Positions 1-8,731 of a DNA stretch of 64,000 nt are shown piece after piece. This DNA comes from Terriglobales bacterium (GTDB lineage Bacteria > Acidobacteriota > Terriglobia > Terriglobales > Acidobacteriaceae). Each line of letters starts with the position of its first letter. Position 1 is the first letter of the stretch. The notes below the pieces were generated by a model. It was not told the DNA's origin. It did no database searches and saw only the letters and a list, made by a program, of their open reading frames with translations. Location of the stretch: the NCBI GenBank assembly GCA_035487355.1, contig DATHMF010000026.1:28325-92324 (forward strand), in the 5' to 3' direction. The position numbers and the translations under genes were made by a program.

Positions 1-123
1 GCCTGGTTTCTTCCGCAGAAATTCGCCGCCATGCAAATCCAGCAGGATCATGCCCTGCTCGGACACGCCAACATAAAGAATGCCGACTGGGCTATCGAAC
101 TTGGAGTAGTAAAGTAGTTCCAT
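1..123 (-). CDS. Methylated-DNA--protein-cysteine methyltransferase, N-terminal part (partial)
   Basis: Only the first 41 codons lie in the window; the gene runs off the left edge. The peptide begins MELLYYSKFDSPVGILYVGV, which resembles the N-terminal ribonuclease-like domain of Ogt/MGMT proteins (a YY..FDSPVG.L pattern followed by a short beta hairpin). These enzymes move the alkyl group of O6-alkylguanine in DNA onto their own cysteine. The catalytic PCHR motif would lie outside the window, so the call rests on the N-terminus alone. The ATG is preceded by a good GAGGAGA ribosome binding site eight bases upstream. It is divergent from rpmB. Confidence 0.55.
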   Translation of the reverse strand, partial: MELLYYSKFDSPVGILYVGVSEQGMILLDLHGGEFLRKKPG

Positions 124-200
124 AATTTCATTCTCCTCGTTGTAGTTCCGGAATTCAATTGGTTTGGGTGTATACAGCCGAAACTGACCAGATGCGTCAT

Positions 201-230
201 TTGCCCAAACCCCTCCAACTCCGATAAAAT
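201..230 (+). promoter_or_regulatory. Candidate sigma-70 promoter of rpmB
   Basis: TTGCCC at 201-206 (4/6 to the -35 consensus) and TAAAAT at 225-230 are separated by 18 bases, about 45 bases before the rpmB start. The same TAAAAT -10 appears upstream of rpmE. Sequence match only. Confidence 0.4.
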
Positions 231-276
231 CTAAAGGTTTGTGCATTAAGTTTTGTTCTATCTGGAGTCAGCAGTC

Positions 277-474
277 ATGGCAAGAGTATGTGAAGTCTGC
301 GGCAAAGGTCCGCAGTTTGGAAATAACATCAGCCACGCCCACAACGTGACCAAGCGGCGCTGGGAGGTTAACCTACGCCCCGTCAGGGCCCGCCTCAAGA
401 GCAGCACCGCCCCGGCCAAACGCATGCGCGTGTGCACCAGTTGCCTGCGCAGCGGTAAAGTCGTCAAAGGCTAA
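277..474 (+). CDS. rpmB: 50S ribosomal protein L28
   Basis: A 65-residue protein that binds 23S rRNA in the large ribosomal subunit. It begins [20 protein letters not shown], the usual L28 start, followed by the basic [12 protein letters not shown] core and a C-terminal [10 protein letters not shown]. Cysteines at the CEVC and CTSC positions suggest the zinc-binding form of L28. The ATG at 277 is chosen over an upstream in-frame start at 253 because it gives the family length and has GGAG nine bases upstream. A monocistronic unit is suggested by the strong terminator immediately downstream. Confidence 0.97.
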   Translation: MARVCEVCGKGPQFGNNISHAHNVTKRRWEVNLRPVRARLKSSTAPAKRMRVCTSCLRSGKVVKG

Positions 475-488
475 TTCCGCTTTGAAGC

Positions 489-520
489 AAGACCTCGCTC
501 CGGCGAGGTCTTTAATTTTT
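489..520 (+). terminator. Rho-independent terminator of rpmB
   Basis: Perfect nine-base stem AAGACCTCG/CGAGGTCTT (489-497 and 504-512) with a six-base loop, followed by TAATTTTTT. It begins 15 bases after the rpmB stop. Confidence 0.85.
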
Positions 521-601
521 TAGGGAGCTCCGCCGTAAACCGCTGGGGTCCTCGCCGTCCGTTCGCGCGACAGCGCTCACGTCCGTTTCACTCTGTGTGT
601 T

Positions 602-988
602 TTATGCCAGCGCGACCACATCAATTTCGACTAAAACATCTTTGGGGAGCCGGGCGACTTCCACGGTAGCGCGTGCCGGCGGCGCCGATTTCCAGAACTT
701 CCCGTAGACCTCGTTCATGGCAGCGAACTCCGACATGTTCTTGAGATACACCGTTGTCTTGAGGGCTTGATCTAGGCTTGTACCCGCGGCCTGCAGAATG
801 GCTTGCAGATTTTTCATGACCCGCTCGGTCTGCTCGGCAATTCCTCCGCTGACAACATTACCCGTTGCCGGATCAATCGCAACTTGTCCCGAAACGAATA
901 CCAGTCCCGCCGCCTTGATGGCTTGAGAATAAGGTCCTATTGCTTGCGGTGCGTCCTTAGTGGCTATAATTTCGCGTGGGTTTGACAT
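602..988 (-). CDS. ridA: RidA family reactive intermediate/imine deaminase
   Basis: A 128-residue cytosolic YjgF/YER057c/UK114 protein. Family members hydrolyse the 2-aminoacrylate and other enamine/imine intermediates released by PLP enzymes such as threonine dehydratase. The sequence is full length and contains the IGPYSQAIK start, the VSGQ strand, and PPARATVEVARLPKD, in which Arg106 is the substrate carboxylate-binding residue of the active subgroup. The trimer-interface pattern is intact, so an active deaminase is expected. The ATG has no clear Shine-Dalgarno sequence. It stands alone between rpmB (opposite strand) and a secreted-protein gene. Confidence 0.93.
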   Translation of the reverse strand: MSNPREIIATKDAPQAIGPYSQAIKAAGLVFVSGQVAIDPATGNVVSGGIAEQTERVMKNLQAILQAAGTSLDQALKTTVYLKNMSEFAAMNEVYGKFWKSAPPARATVEVARLPKDVLVEIDVVALA

Positions 989-1145
989 ATTAGATTTTTA
1001 CCACAAGATTTTTATCACAACATGATGCGCAAAAAAGTGGAGAGTTGCTTTGTTAAGTTTTGTATTCGAGTCCTGATTGTAAACCTGACTGCATCTAACT
1101 TAATTACGCCACTCATTTATTGTGCAAAAATGGAGGAACTCAGCT

Positions 1146-1562
1146 ATGAGGAATCTCATTCGAACAACCCTGCTTGTTGTGCTGCTGCTGGCTGGCGCAT
1201 CAGCATTTGCTCAGATCTCTATTGGAATCCAAATTGGCCCGCCGCCGCCACCCCGTGTGGTCCGTGTTGAGCCGCCAAGACCAAGCCCGGAGTACGTATG
1301 GGTAGACGGTTATTGGTATCCGGTCGGAAGGCATTACAAGTGGCACGACGGTTATTGGACTCGACCACCCTACGACGGCGCACGGTGGGTGTCGCCTCAT
1401 CATGATGGAGAACGATATTACGAGGGTTACTGGGAGGGGGACCGAGGCCGGTTTGAACATGACCACCACTGGGACCACGAACGGGACCGCCGTGATGGTG
1501 ACCGCTATCGTGAGCACGATCATGACGATCACGAACACGACCGGGATCACGATCACCACTAG
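1146..1562 (+). CDS. Secreted YXWGXW-repeat protein with histidine-rich tail
   Basis: A 138-residue exported protein of unknown function. The signal peptide runs from residue 1 to about 22 and ends AFA|Q. A GPPPPPR proline stretch and two or three aromatic repeats of the form YVWVDGYW / YKWHDGYW / YEGYWEGD follow, matching the YXWGXW repeat family of small envelope proteins. The last 30 residues are almost entirely His, Asp, Glu and Arg, which could bind divalent metal ions; that is inference. The start at 1146 has GGAGGA eight bases upstream; an upstream GTG at 1122 would put extra residues before the signal peptide and is rejected. Confidence 0.8.
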   Translation: MRNLIRTTLLVVLLLAGASAFAQISIGIQIGPPPPPRVVRVEPPRPSPEYVWVDGYWYPVGRHYKWHDGYWTRPPYDGARWVSPHHDGERYYEGYWEGDRGRFEHDHHWDHERDRRDGDRYREHDHDDHEHDRDHDHH

Positions 1563-1588
1563 TAGCACAGCGACCTTCTCACCGATTT

Positions 1589-3853
1589 TTACACCTGGTG
1601 TACGCGCTGCACATCGCGTACACCAGGAATCTTGCGCAAATTGGCGATGATGCGCTCCAGGTGCGCGAGGTCAACGATATCAATCACCAGGTCAATCGTG
1701 GCCTGCAGGTTTCCCGTGCGCGCGGCAATATTTTGGATATTGGTATTGTCATCGCTGATGACGGCGGCAATTTGTTTCAACATACCGAAGCGGTCATCGC
1801 AGAAGATATTGAGGCTGATGGGATACGTAGGAGCAGCCGCAGTCTCACGCCGTGACGGCTTGCCCCATTCGACGGCAATGCGGCGGTCCGGGTCGTACAT
1901 CAATGTATTCAGGTTCGGACAGCTCTTCGCATGCACCGCCACACCTTTGCCGCGGGTCACGTATCCCACAATTTCCTCGCCGCGTATCGGGTTGCAGCAT
2001 CGCGCGCGATACACCAGCAGGTCGTCGTACCCCGTGACTTTGATTGCGGCCGAGTCCTCGCTGCTCGTCCGGGTTCCTGTTCCCGCACCCATGCCCAGGA
2101 CGCGTCGAACTACACCGGTCAGGCCGCCCTTCTCGCTTGCTTCCTTCTCCGCCTCGAGATCAGATTCTCTCGTACTGCCTGCTGGAATTAGTTTGCCGAT
2201 CACATTGCGCGCAGCGTATTTGCCGTATCCAACTCCGGCCATCAGGTCGTCGGGCTTGGCGCAGCCGTATTCGGAAGCCACGCGCTGGAAGTCTTCGTCT
2301 TCAATGCTCTTGAGCGACAGCTTGAACTTTCTGGCTTCGCGCTCAATCAGCTTGCGTCCAATTTCAATGGCGCGCTCGCGCTGGTGCAGGTTGAGCCAGT
2401 GCTTGATTCTCTGACGCGCTCGCGTGGAGGTTACAAACCCCAGCCAATCGCGGCTGGGGTGGTGGTTGGGGGCGGTAACAATTTCCACAATGTCGCCGCT
2501 TCTGAGCTTGGTGCGCAGCGGCGCCATGCGTCCGTTGATCTTGGCGCCCGTACAGGTTTCGCCCACCTCCGAGTGGATCGCGTAAGCAAAATCCACCGGC
2601 GTAGCGTCGCGCGGCAATACAACCACTTTTCCTTTAGGCGTGAAGGTGTAAACCTCTTCTGGATAAAGATCAATCTTCAGGTTCGAGAGAAACTCGCCTG
2701 GGTCCTGGACCTCCTGCTGCCACTCCACCACCTGACGCAGCCACGCCAACCGCTCTTCGTCCTTGGCGCTGACCGGAGCACCGTCTTTATACTTCCAATG
2801 GGCGGCGATTCCCTCCTCGCACATTTTGTGCATCTCTTCGGTGCGGATCTGTAATTCAAACGGCGTGCCGTTTTCCGCGATGACCGTGGTGTGCAGCGAC
2901 TGGTAGAGGTTGGGACGCGGCATTGCAATAAAGTCTTTGATCCTGCCGGCCACCGGACGCCACAAACCATGGATCGCACCCAGCGCGGTATAGCAATCCT
3001 TGACCGATTTGGTGATGATGCGGATGGCCAGGAAGTCGTAGACCTGGTCAATCGTGATGCGCTGCCGCAACAGCTTCTGGTGGATGCTGTAATTGCGCTT
3101 GATGCGGCTGTCCACGCGCGCATCCACGCCGTTCTCCTTCAGCTTTTCGCGGATCACCGCCTCAATCTGCTGCAGGAAGTGCTCACCGCTCTTGCGCCTC
3201 GACTCGATGGCATCGTGCACGCGCTGGTAGCTGATGGGATCGGTGTAGCGAAAGGCCAAATCTTCCAGTTCGCCGCGAATTTTTCCCATGCCCAGCCGGT
3301 GCGCGATGGGAGCGTAGATTTCCAGCGTCTCCTGCGCAATTTTCTGCTGCCGCTCCGGAGGAAGCGCCGCCAGAGTGCGCATGTTGTGCAACCGGTCAGC
3401 CAGCTTGATGAGCACCACGCGGATGTCATCCACCATGGCCAGGATCATCTTGCGCACGTTCTCCGCCTGGCGCTCTTCCTTCGAGGCAAAATCAATTTTG
3501 CTGATCTTGGTCACGCCTTCGACGATCCGCGCTACCTGCGATCCGAACTCGCGCTCAATGTCTTCAATCGTGGCTTGCGTGTCTTCAATGGAATCGTGCA
3601 GCAATCCGGCCGCGATGGCGGTGGGGTCAAGCTTGAGCTCGGCGAGAACTGTGGCCACCTCCAGCGGATGCACCAGGTAAGGCTCTCCCGAGGCGCGCGA
3701 CTGGCCCTTATGGTGCTGGAGAGAATAATCGTAAGCCTTGCGGATAATTTCCAGATCGTCGTTGGGCCGGTTGGCGCGCACCTTCTTCAATAGGTCGCGG
3801 TATTTCGTGACCGTCAGCACGTTCGTGGCGATTTGATGCCTAAGCGTGGCCAC
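1589..3853 (-). CDS. rel: Bifunctional (p)ppGpp synthetase/hydrolase (Rel/SpoT)
   Basis: Makes and degrades the stringent-response alarmone (p)ppGpp in the cytoplasm. Read from the GTG at 3853 the protein is 754 residues, the usual RSH length. Domain order: HD hydrolase (HDSIED at about 86-91), RelA/SpoT synthetase (SRIKRNYSIHQK, then RIKD at about 304-307 and YQSLHTTVI), TGS at about 395-461, a zinc-finger-like cysteine region (ARCCNP), and a C-terminal ACT domain. The RxKD motif is the one of bifunctional enzymes, not the ExDD of synthetase-only RelA, and the hydrolase residues are intact. The open frame continues upstream to 4060, but that extension is not RSH-like and overlaps the next gene; the GTG has AGGGAG about 11 bases upstream. 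A small oddity is Leu where Gly or Met is usual in the P-N-x-YQSLHTT motif. Confidence 0.93.
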   Translation of the reverse strand: MATLRHQIATNVLTVTKYRDLLKKVRANRPNDDLEIIRKAYDYSLQHHKGQSRASGEPYLVHPLEVATVLAELKLDPTAIAAGLLHDSIEDTQATIEDIEREFGSQVARIVEGVTKISKIDFASKEERQAENVRKMILAMVDDIRVVLIKLADRLHNMRTLAALPPERQQKIAQETLEIYAPIAHRLGMGKIRGELEDLAFRYTDPISYQRVHDAIESRRKSGEHFLQQIEAVIREKLKENGVDARVDSRIKRNYSIHQKLLRQRITIDQVYDFLAIRIITKSVKDCYTALGAIHGLWRPVAGRIKDFIAMPRPNLYQSLHTTVIAENGTPFELQIRTEEMHKMCEEGIAAHWKYKDGAPVSAKDEERLAWLRQVVEWQQEVQDPGEFLSNLKIDLYPEEVYTFTPKGKVVVLPRDATPVDFAYAIHSEVGETCTGAKINGRMAPLRTKLRSGDIVEIVTAPNHHPSRDWLGFVTSTRARQRIKHWLNLHQRERAIEIGRKLIEREARKFKLSLKSIEDEDFQRVASEYGCAKPDDLMAGVGYGKYAARNVIGKLIPAGSTRESDLEAEKEASEKGGLTGVVRRVLGMGAGTGTRTSSEDSAAIKVTGYDDLLVYRARCCNPIRGEEIVGYVTRGKGVAVHAKSCPNLNTLMYDPDRRIAVEWGKPSRRETAAAPTYPISLNIFCDDRFGMLKQIAAVISDDNTNIQNIAARTGNLQATIDLVIDIVDLAHLERIIANLRKIPGVRDVQRVHQV

Positions 3854-4047
3854 GAGATTCTGTGCTCCCTGGGGATTTGGAAAATGAAAAGAAAAAGGCT
3901 GGAATACCGGCAAGCCTGCATTGCGGCCGCCATGCTGCAGAAACGGCGATGGATTTAGGGTGGCGTAAACACGCCATAATAGATTATAGCCGTCTACCCC
4001 GCTGTTTTCGCAGCTTTGCTTTACAATCTCGAACAGAAGGACTTGAG

Positions 4048-4377
4048 ATGTTCTGTCCAAAATGCGGCGACACCTTGGTGGAGAAAAACGGTGTACTTAC
4101 CTGCGTTCGCGGCAACATGCCACTTTCGCCAAAGCTCAACCGGGATTTTCACGATTGTTTTGCAACAAACACTCGACAACCCAGGGAATCACATTGGAAA
4201 AACCGTATTGGCGGTGCATGGTATTGTCCAGGTTGTGGTGTACGCACGACTGAAGAAGAACCTGGCGTAGTTCGCTGCCCAAGCTGCAAACGAAACCTTG
4301 GTGAGTTCCTGCTCCATCTCATCGAACTTCATCCTCATCGTCGGTTAGAAAACTCATCCATAACAACTCAGAAATGA
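4048..4377 (+). CDS. Small double zinc-ribbon protein
   Basis: A 109-residue protein of unknown function starting MFCPKCGDTLVEKNGVLTC. It has two zinc-ribbon-like modules: CPKC...C near the N-terminus and CPGC...CPSC in the second half (WYCPGCGVRTTEEEPG). The second is followed by an amphipathic LLHLIELHPHR helix. The ATG is preceded by AGAAGG seven bases upstream. It is divergent from the rel gene. Cys spacing supports zinc binding; nothing shows a partner or substrate. Confidence 0.7.
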   Translation: MFCPKCGDTLVEKNGVLTCVRGNMPLSPKLNRDFHDCFATNTRQPRESHWKNRIGGAWYCPGCGVRTTEEEPGVVRCPSCKRNLGEFLLHLIELHPHRRLENSSITTQK

Positions 4378-4394
4378 TGCCGTAAGTGCGAAAA

Positions 4395-5165
4395 TCATGT
4401 TACTGGCTTTCTCCGAATCAGCATCCCCAAGATCCACGCGGTCGCCGCTGCCGCGGCCAGGTGTTTGAGCGTGTGTCCACTGACAAGCCCACCAATCGCA
4501 TAAATTCTTTTGTCTTCCGCTTCCAGAACCTTGGCCAAAACATAAAACCCAACTGCCGGCAGCAAATCTATGGACCGCGTGTAACGCGCCGGAAAGAGCC
4601 ACATCATCAGTGGAATTCCCAAGGCGGGAAAGAACTGCACGAAAGCATACATGCGCAGGTCGTCAGTCCAATGCCAATACCAGACGCTGGCAACGCCGAG
4701 GAGCAAGAGCGGCCCGAGCAAGGCCAGGCCGGCTTTCACATCAATCCGCTCGGCGACAATCGCTGCCAGCAGTGACATAAAACCCATGGTCATCGGCAAC
4801 CGGTCCCACACCAGCCGGTCATTGTCGGGCGCAAGGTGGTAATAACTCGAGCCAATACAGGTAAGCGCAACTCCGGCAAAGAAAATCAGGTACAACCAGC
4901 GCTCACGCGAATCAATGAATCGCACGCGTCCGCGAAGGATTACAGCCATTCCCCAGACTCCCACAAACAGGAACGGGAGATTAGAAATCGTATCTGTGAA
5001 ATTGGGGATTCCCCACAAAGCCCTCTGATCGGCAAAATGATGGTAGGCCAGCGATTGCGCAATAGGCCGCACAAACCCGAGCGCTACTGCACAAAGGGCC
5101 GCAACCCCCACCAGTATGAACACCCGCGCACGGAGGCTAGGTGATAAATTCATGAAGAACGCCAT
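4395..5165 (-). CDS. CREST superfamily (alkaline ceramidase-like) membrane hydrolase
   Basis: A 256-residue integral membrane protein with about seven hydrophobic helices. It shows the pattern of the alkaline ceramidase/CREST superfamily of zinc-dependent membrane hydrolases: NFTDTISNLPFLFVG after the first helices, GSSYYHLAPDNDRLVWDRLP in the middle (Ser, His and Asp ligands) and SGHTLKHLAAA near the end (HxxxH). These are the residues that hold the metal in the family. The bacterial substrate is unknown; amide-linked lipids are plausible. The start codon lies 17 bases from the divergent SDR gene, so the two probably share a control region. Confidence 0.75.
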   Translation of the reverse strand: MAFFMNLSPSLRARVFILVGVAALCAVALGFVRPIAQSLAYHHFADQRALWGIPNFTDTISNLPFLFVGVWGMAVILRGRVRFIDSRERWLYLIFFAGVALTCIGSSYYHLAPDNDRLVWDRLPMTMGFMSLLAAIVAERIDVKAGLALLGPLLLLGVASVWYWHWTDDLRMYAFVQFFPALGIPLMMWLFPARYTRSIDLLPAVGFYVLAKVLEAEDKRIYAIGGLVSGHTLKHLAAAAATAWILGMLIRRKPVT

Positions 5166-5182
5166 CTTAACAGGAGTTCCTC

Positions 5183-6082
5183 ATGAAGATTCTGGCCAGC
5201 GGCATGTCGGGAACCATTGGGTTGGCGCTGCTGCCTGCGCTCGCCTCCGAGAGACATACTATCGTGCGCCTGAAAACCGGAGTCGCTCGTTCCCAAAATG
5301 AAATTGCCTGGGATCCGGGGAAGCCGCTGAATCCCGAGTTGATCGGCGGCTTTGATGCTGTCATCCACCTGGCAGGCGAGAACATCTTCGGCCGGTGGAG
5401 CCAGGCAAAAAAAACCCGCATCCGCGACAGCCGCGTAAAGGGAACACAGCACGTGTGCGAAGCCCTGGCCCACGGTGAGAACAAACCGGGCGTACTGATC
5501 GCCGGCTCGGCCATCGGCTACTACGGCAACCGTGGAGATGAAACTCTGACCGAAGAAAGCGCCCTGGGTAAAGGCTTTTTGGCAGAAACCTGCCGCGAGT
5601 GGGAAGCCGCCACCCAGCCTGCTGAGCAGGCTGGGTGGCGTGTGATTCATCTGCGCACCGGCGTGGTGTTGAGCACGCGGGAAGGCGCACTCAAGAAGAT
5701 GTTGCTCCCCTTCCGCCTCGGACTCGGAGGCAAGATCGGCAGCGGCCGCCAGTGGCTGAGCTGGATCTCAATTGCCGACACCGTCGCCGCCATCCTGCAC
5801 TGCCTGAAGACTGAATCGCTGCGCGGGCCGGTAAACATGGTCGCGCCCAATCCAGTTACTAATGCAGAATTTTCCCGGACTTTGGGCAAAGCCCTCCACC
5901 GCCCGACATTTGCCACGGTTCCGGCATTCGCAACGAAATTCCTTTTCGGCCCAGAGATGGCAGAAGAAACAGTCCTGACCAGTCAGCGCGTGCTGCCCAA
6001 GAGATTGCTGGAAAGCGGCTTCCAATTTCAACAGCCAGACCTAAGCGGAGCCCTGAAAAAATTATTGCAAAAACAGCAATGA
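5183..6082 (+). CDS. TIGR01777 family SDR protein (YfcH/SDR39U1-like)
   Basis: A 299-residue extended short-chain dehydrogenase-like protein. The N-terminal nucleotide-binding turn is GMSGTIG in place of the family GGTGFIG. AVIHLAGENI, the GSAIGYYG block (active-site Tyr region) and LRTGVVLS follow, all typical of the TIGR01777 epimerase-like family. The C-terminal DUF1731-like region (PVTNAEFSRTLGKALHRP, then the QRVLPKRLLESGF pattern) is present. The biochemical role of the family is not settled. A near-perfect 33-base palindrome lies inside the coding sequence at 5608-5640 without breaking the frame. Start: ATG at 5183 with AGGAG upstream. Confidence 0.88.
   Translation: MKILASGMSGTIGLALLPALASERHTIVRLKTGVARSQNEIAWDPGKPLNPELIGGFDAVIHLAGENIFGRWSQAKKTRIRDSRVKGTQHVCEALAHGENKPGVLIAGSAIGYYGNRGDETLTEESALGKGFLAETCREWEAATQPAEQAGWRVIHLRTGVVLSTREGALKKMLLPFRLGLGGKIGSGRQWLSWISIADTVAAILHCLKTESLRGPVNMVAPNPVTNAEFSRTLGKALHRPTFATVPAFATKFLFGPEMAEETVLTSQRVLPKRLLESGFQFQQPDLSGALKKLLQKQQ
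5608..5640. repeat. Long palindrome inside the SDR gene
   Basis: Arms 5608-5623 and 5625-5640 are exact reverse complements (16 bases each) around a single central G. The sequence reads in frame as Thr-Gln-Pro-Ala-Glu-Gln-Ala-Gly-Trp, a loop region before the RxxHLRTGVVLS strand. It looks like a REP-type hairpin tolerated within a gene. Confidence 0.85.
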
Positions 6083-6143
6083 CCCGATGACTCAATGACC
6101 AAATGACCCAATTTCTCCGCGTCTCTGCGCCTCCGCGGTTAAT
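6079..6143. repeat. Composite dispersed repeat (families B and C)
   Basis: The gap between two convergent genes holds ATGACCCGATGACTCAATGA-type words (family C, also at 56924-56966 and 58369-58446). CTCCGCGTCTCTGCGCCTCC follows (family B, also at 8231, 31096, 34859, 46926 and 56873). The B element extends a few bases toward the end of gltX. Confidence 0.7.
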
Positions 6144-6153
6144 TTATTTCGGC

Positions 6154-7710
6154 CTATCCGCGGGCAAAAGCTCTTCCAAATTCCTCCACCCGTTCGCGCA
6201 CACTCTTTACATGTACAGGAAGCTGCAGTTTGCTGCCCGCTTCGATAATAGGAATCAGCTTGTCGAACTCCGGCCCCGAGTGCGATCCGATAATGGCGAT
6301 CCGAATAGGATGAAACAATTCCTTGCCCTTGGTTCCCGTCTCGGTTTTTACTTCATTTACGATGGCCTTGAATTTCTCGGCGGTAATTTCTCCACTCTCC
6401 GCGGCAATGCGCTTGCTGAAAGCCGCGATGACTGCCGGGGTATTCTCCAGTTTCAGCACCTCAGCGTTGTCAGGATTTTCCAACGCCTTTTTGGCTTCAT
6501 GATGAAACAGCATCGCCGCGCGTTCCGGCATTTGTTCGAGCTGATCCACATAAGGCGCCAGCAGCTCCACTACTTTTAAGAACCACGAAAATTCTGCCGT
6601 AGAGACGTAGCTCGCTAGGTCTACGGAGGAAAACTTTTCCGGCAGCAGCCCAGCTTTCACAAAATAGGGCTGCGCCAGATGCGCAATTCGGTCGGCGGAA
6701 CTCTGCTTGATGTAGTGCCGGTTGAGCCACGCCAGTTTTTCTGTATCGAAGATTGCAGGCGAGGGCGTGACCCGGCGCAGATCAAATTCCTTCACCAACT
6801 CTTGCGCAGTGAACGTCTCGCGCGTGCCGCCGCTCGGGGCCCAGCCCAGCAGCGCCAGGTAATTCATCAAGGCTTCGGGCAAAATCCCCATGTCTCTGAA
6901 GTTGGCAATCGAAGTCGCTCCATGACGCTTGGAGAGCCGCTCGCGGTCCGGCCCCAGGATCGTCGAAAGATGCGCAAACTCCGGAACCGCCATCCCCAGG
7001 GCCTCGTACAGCGCAACCTGCTTGGGTGTATTCGAGAGGTGATCGTCGCCCCGGATGACGTGTGTAATCTTCATCAGCGCGTCATCCACCACCACCACGT
7101 AGTTGTAAACCGGGATGCCGCTGGAGCGCGTGATGATAGGGTCGCTCACGACTTCATTGGAAAACTCCACCTCGCCGCGCACGATGTCGTTAAAGCGAAT
7201 GGGATGCTCTGGAATTCTGAGCCTGATCGCAGCCGCCTCCCCTGCCACGCGGCGCTTTTCCGCCTCCGCCGGGTCAAGCACGCGGCACTTGCCGGAATAA
7301 ATATGCGGCTTCTGTTCCGCAACCGCCCGCTGGCGATCGGCTTCCAGCTCCTCTTCCGTGCAGAAGCATAGGTAAGCTTTGCGTTCGCGCAGCAGTTGCT
7401 CGGCGTAGTCGTGATAGATCTGCAACCGGTCGCTCTGCCGGTAGGGGCCATACGGACCGCCGCCAGGCTGCGTGGTGATGTCCGGGCCCTCGTCCCAATC
7501 CAGGCCCAGCCACTTCAGGTCTTCGAACAACTGCGTCTCATAGCGGGTCTCACTGCGCTCCACATCGGTATCTTCAATGCGCAAGATCATCGTCCCGCCC
7601 TTCTGCCGGGCAAAGAGCCAGTTGAACAACGCCGTGCGCACGTTGCCTACGTGCAACTGACCGGTGGGAGAGGGTGCAAAACGGACACGAACTTTTGATT
7701 TATCGCTCAC
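6154..7710 (-). CDS. gltX: Glutamate--tRNA ligase
   Basis: Charges tRNA-Glu with glutamate in the cytoplasm. A 518-residue class I aminoacyl-tRNA synthetase with [20 protein letters not shown] (HIGH motif as HVGN, residues 20-23) and RLSKRHG (KMSKS motif, 258-262). The glutamate-specific LRIEDTD follows the HIGH helix. The C-terminal helical anticodon-binding cage ([19 protein letters not shown]) is complete. The start is GTG at 7710; no strong Shine-Dalgarno sequence is visible. Because a glnS gene lies at the right end of this window, this GluRS is probably discriminating (tRNA-Glu only); that is inference. Confidence 0.96.
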   Translation of the reverse strand: MSDKSKVRVRFAPSPTGQLHVGNVRTALFNWLFARQKGGTMILRIEDTDVERSETRYETQLFEDLKWLGLDWDEGPDITTQPGGGPYGPYRQSDRLQIYHDYAEQLLRERKAYLCFCTEEELEADRQRAVAEQKPHIYSGKCRVLDPAEAEKRRVAGEAAAIRLRIPEHPIRFNDIVRGEVEFSNEVVSDPIITRSSGIPVYNYVVVVDDALMKITHVIRGDDHLSNTPKQVALYEALGMAVPEFAHLSTILGPDRERLSKRHGATSIANFRDMGILPEALMNYLALLGWAPSGGTRETFTAQELVKEFDLRRVTPSPAIFDTEKLAWLNRHYIKQSSADRIAHLAQPYFVKAGLLPEKFSSVDLASYVSTAEFSWFLKVVELLAPYVDQLEQMPERAAMLFHHEAKKALENPDNAEVLKLENTPAVIAAFSKRIAAESGEITAEKFKAIVNEVKTETGTKGKELFHPIRIAIIGSHSGPEFDKLIPIIEAGSKLQLPVHVKSVRERVEEFGRAFARG

Positions 7711-7817
7711 AATTTGATGTTAACAAAAGCAGTTGCCAGTTCCAGAGCAAGACCAGATTCACCATTGGGTCATTCGTGGTGGACTTGCAACCGGCAACTG
7801 CTTCTGAATCCTCCAGC

Positions 7818-7846
7818 TTGCGAAGAACATCAAAGCCTTATAAAAT
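7818..7846 (+). promoter_or_regulatory. Candidate sigma-70 promoter of rpmE
   Basis: TTGCGA (7818-7823) and TAAAAT (7841-7846) are 17 bases apart, ending 30 bases before the rpmE start. Confidence 0.45.
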
Positions 7847-7876
7847 TAAAGCTCCTCTGCGAGGTATTAAGAAGTC

Positions 7877-8104
7877 ATGAAAGCAGCTATTCATCCCGCC
7901 TACAACGAAGTGCGCGTGCACTGCGCTTGCGGGAACACGTTCACCACTCGTTCCACCCACAAGGGTGCCATCAACCTTGAAATTTGCTCCGCCTGCCATC
8001 CCTTCTTTACCGGCAAGCAGAAGCTGGTGGATACCGCCGGCCGCGTGGAGCGCTTCCGCCGCAAGTACGCCAAAACCGGCACAGCCGCCACCAAGCAACA
8101 GTAA
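7877..8104 (+). CDS. rpmE: 50S ribosomal protein L31
   Basis: A 75-residue large-subunit protein located at the subunit bridge. The N-terminus [19 protein letters not shown], the CxC pair and a downstream CSAC give the four-cysteine zinc-binding form of L31. [20 protein letters not shown] is the family signature. The C-terminus is slightly extended with Ala/Thr/Lys/Gln. The zinc-containing form is replaced in some bacteria under zinc limitation by a Cys-free paralogue; none is visible here. It has its own terminator. Confidence 0.97.
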   Translation: MKAAIHPAYNEVRVHCACGNTFTTRSTHKGAINLEICSACHPFFTGKQKLVDTAGRVERFRRKYAKTGTAATKQQ

Positions 8105-8122
8105 AAGATTTCTGACAATAAG

Positions 8123-8149
8123 AACCTCCTCGTTTCGAGGAGGTTTTTT
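8123..8149 (+). terminator. Rho-independent terminator of rpmE
   Basis: Perfect ten-base stem AACCTCCTCG/CGAGGAGGTT (8123-8132, 8136-8145) with a TTT loop and a run of six T at 8144-8149. Confidence 0.9.
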
Positions 8150-8287
8150 ATTGCTTCGTCGGTGGCTCTAAAGGTAGCTCTAAACGCAATCGCGGATTCT
8201 TGTTGACGCTGATCCGCCGAACGTTGTTTTAACGCCTCTGCGTTCCTCGGCGTACTCTGCGGTTAACGGTTTTTCTCGTGAAGTCGT

Positions 8288-8728
8288 CTACTTTATCGCC
8301 GCCCACCATATCAACCCAATAAACAAAATCTGCATGGGAAGTCGTAACCAGAGCGCGGTGGCGGGCTTGTTGTTCAACAGGATTTTTCCCCGCGCCGCTT
8401 TCACGTTCGCCGGAAACACCGCCAGCAAAAACAGGATCAGGCAAATTCCCGCGAGCGCGCGGGCCGCGGGAAGCAGCAATCCCATCGCTCCCAACAGCTC
8501 AAGCACACCCGTGATGTAAACCAGCAATAGCGGTTTGGGAAAGATGGCGGGCATCATGCGCACCATGTCGTGTTTGAGTTTCGTGAAGTGGCTTGCTCCA
8601 GTAAAGGTAAACATGACGGCCAGCGCATAGCGTGCCGCGTCGTGCCAGGTGGCAAACGCCGCGTAGCCGAGGGCTCCGATGCCGCGAAACACCAGCCATG
8701 ATCCAAACAGCGCTATGAGGACAACCAT
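8288..8728 (-). CDS. DoxX family membrane protein
   Basis: A 146-residue inner-membrane protein with four predicted helices, matching the DoxX/DoxD-like family: FTGASHFTKLKHDMVRMMP near helix 2, VYITGVLELLGAMGLLLP, and PANVKAARG before the last helix. Family members are linked to thiosulfate and redox chemistry or to oxidative-stress complexes; the exact role here is unknown. The start lies three bases after the stop of the upstream cysteine synthase, so the two are co-transcribed and probably translationally coupled. Pairing with a sulfur-assimilation enzyme fits a sulfur or redox link. Confidence 0.85.
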   Translation of the reverse strand: MVVLIALFGSWLVFRGIGALGYAAFATWHDAARYALAVMFTFTGASHFTKLKHDMVRMMPAIFPKPLLLVYITGVLELLGAMGLLLPAARALAGICLILFLLAVFPANVKAARGKILLNNKPATALWLRLPMQILFIGLIWWAAIK

Positions 8729-8731
8729 TTC

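Noticed and set aside
2891..3793. A 300-codon plus-strand frame over the rel gene
   Set aside because: Shadow of the Rel/SpoT coding strand.
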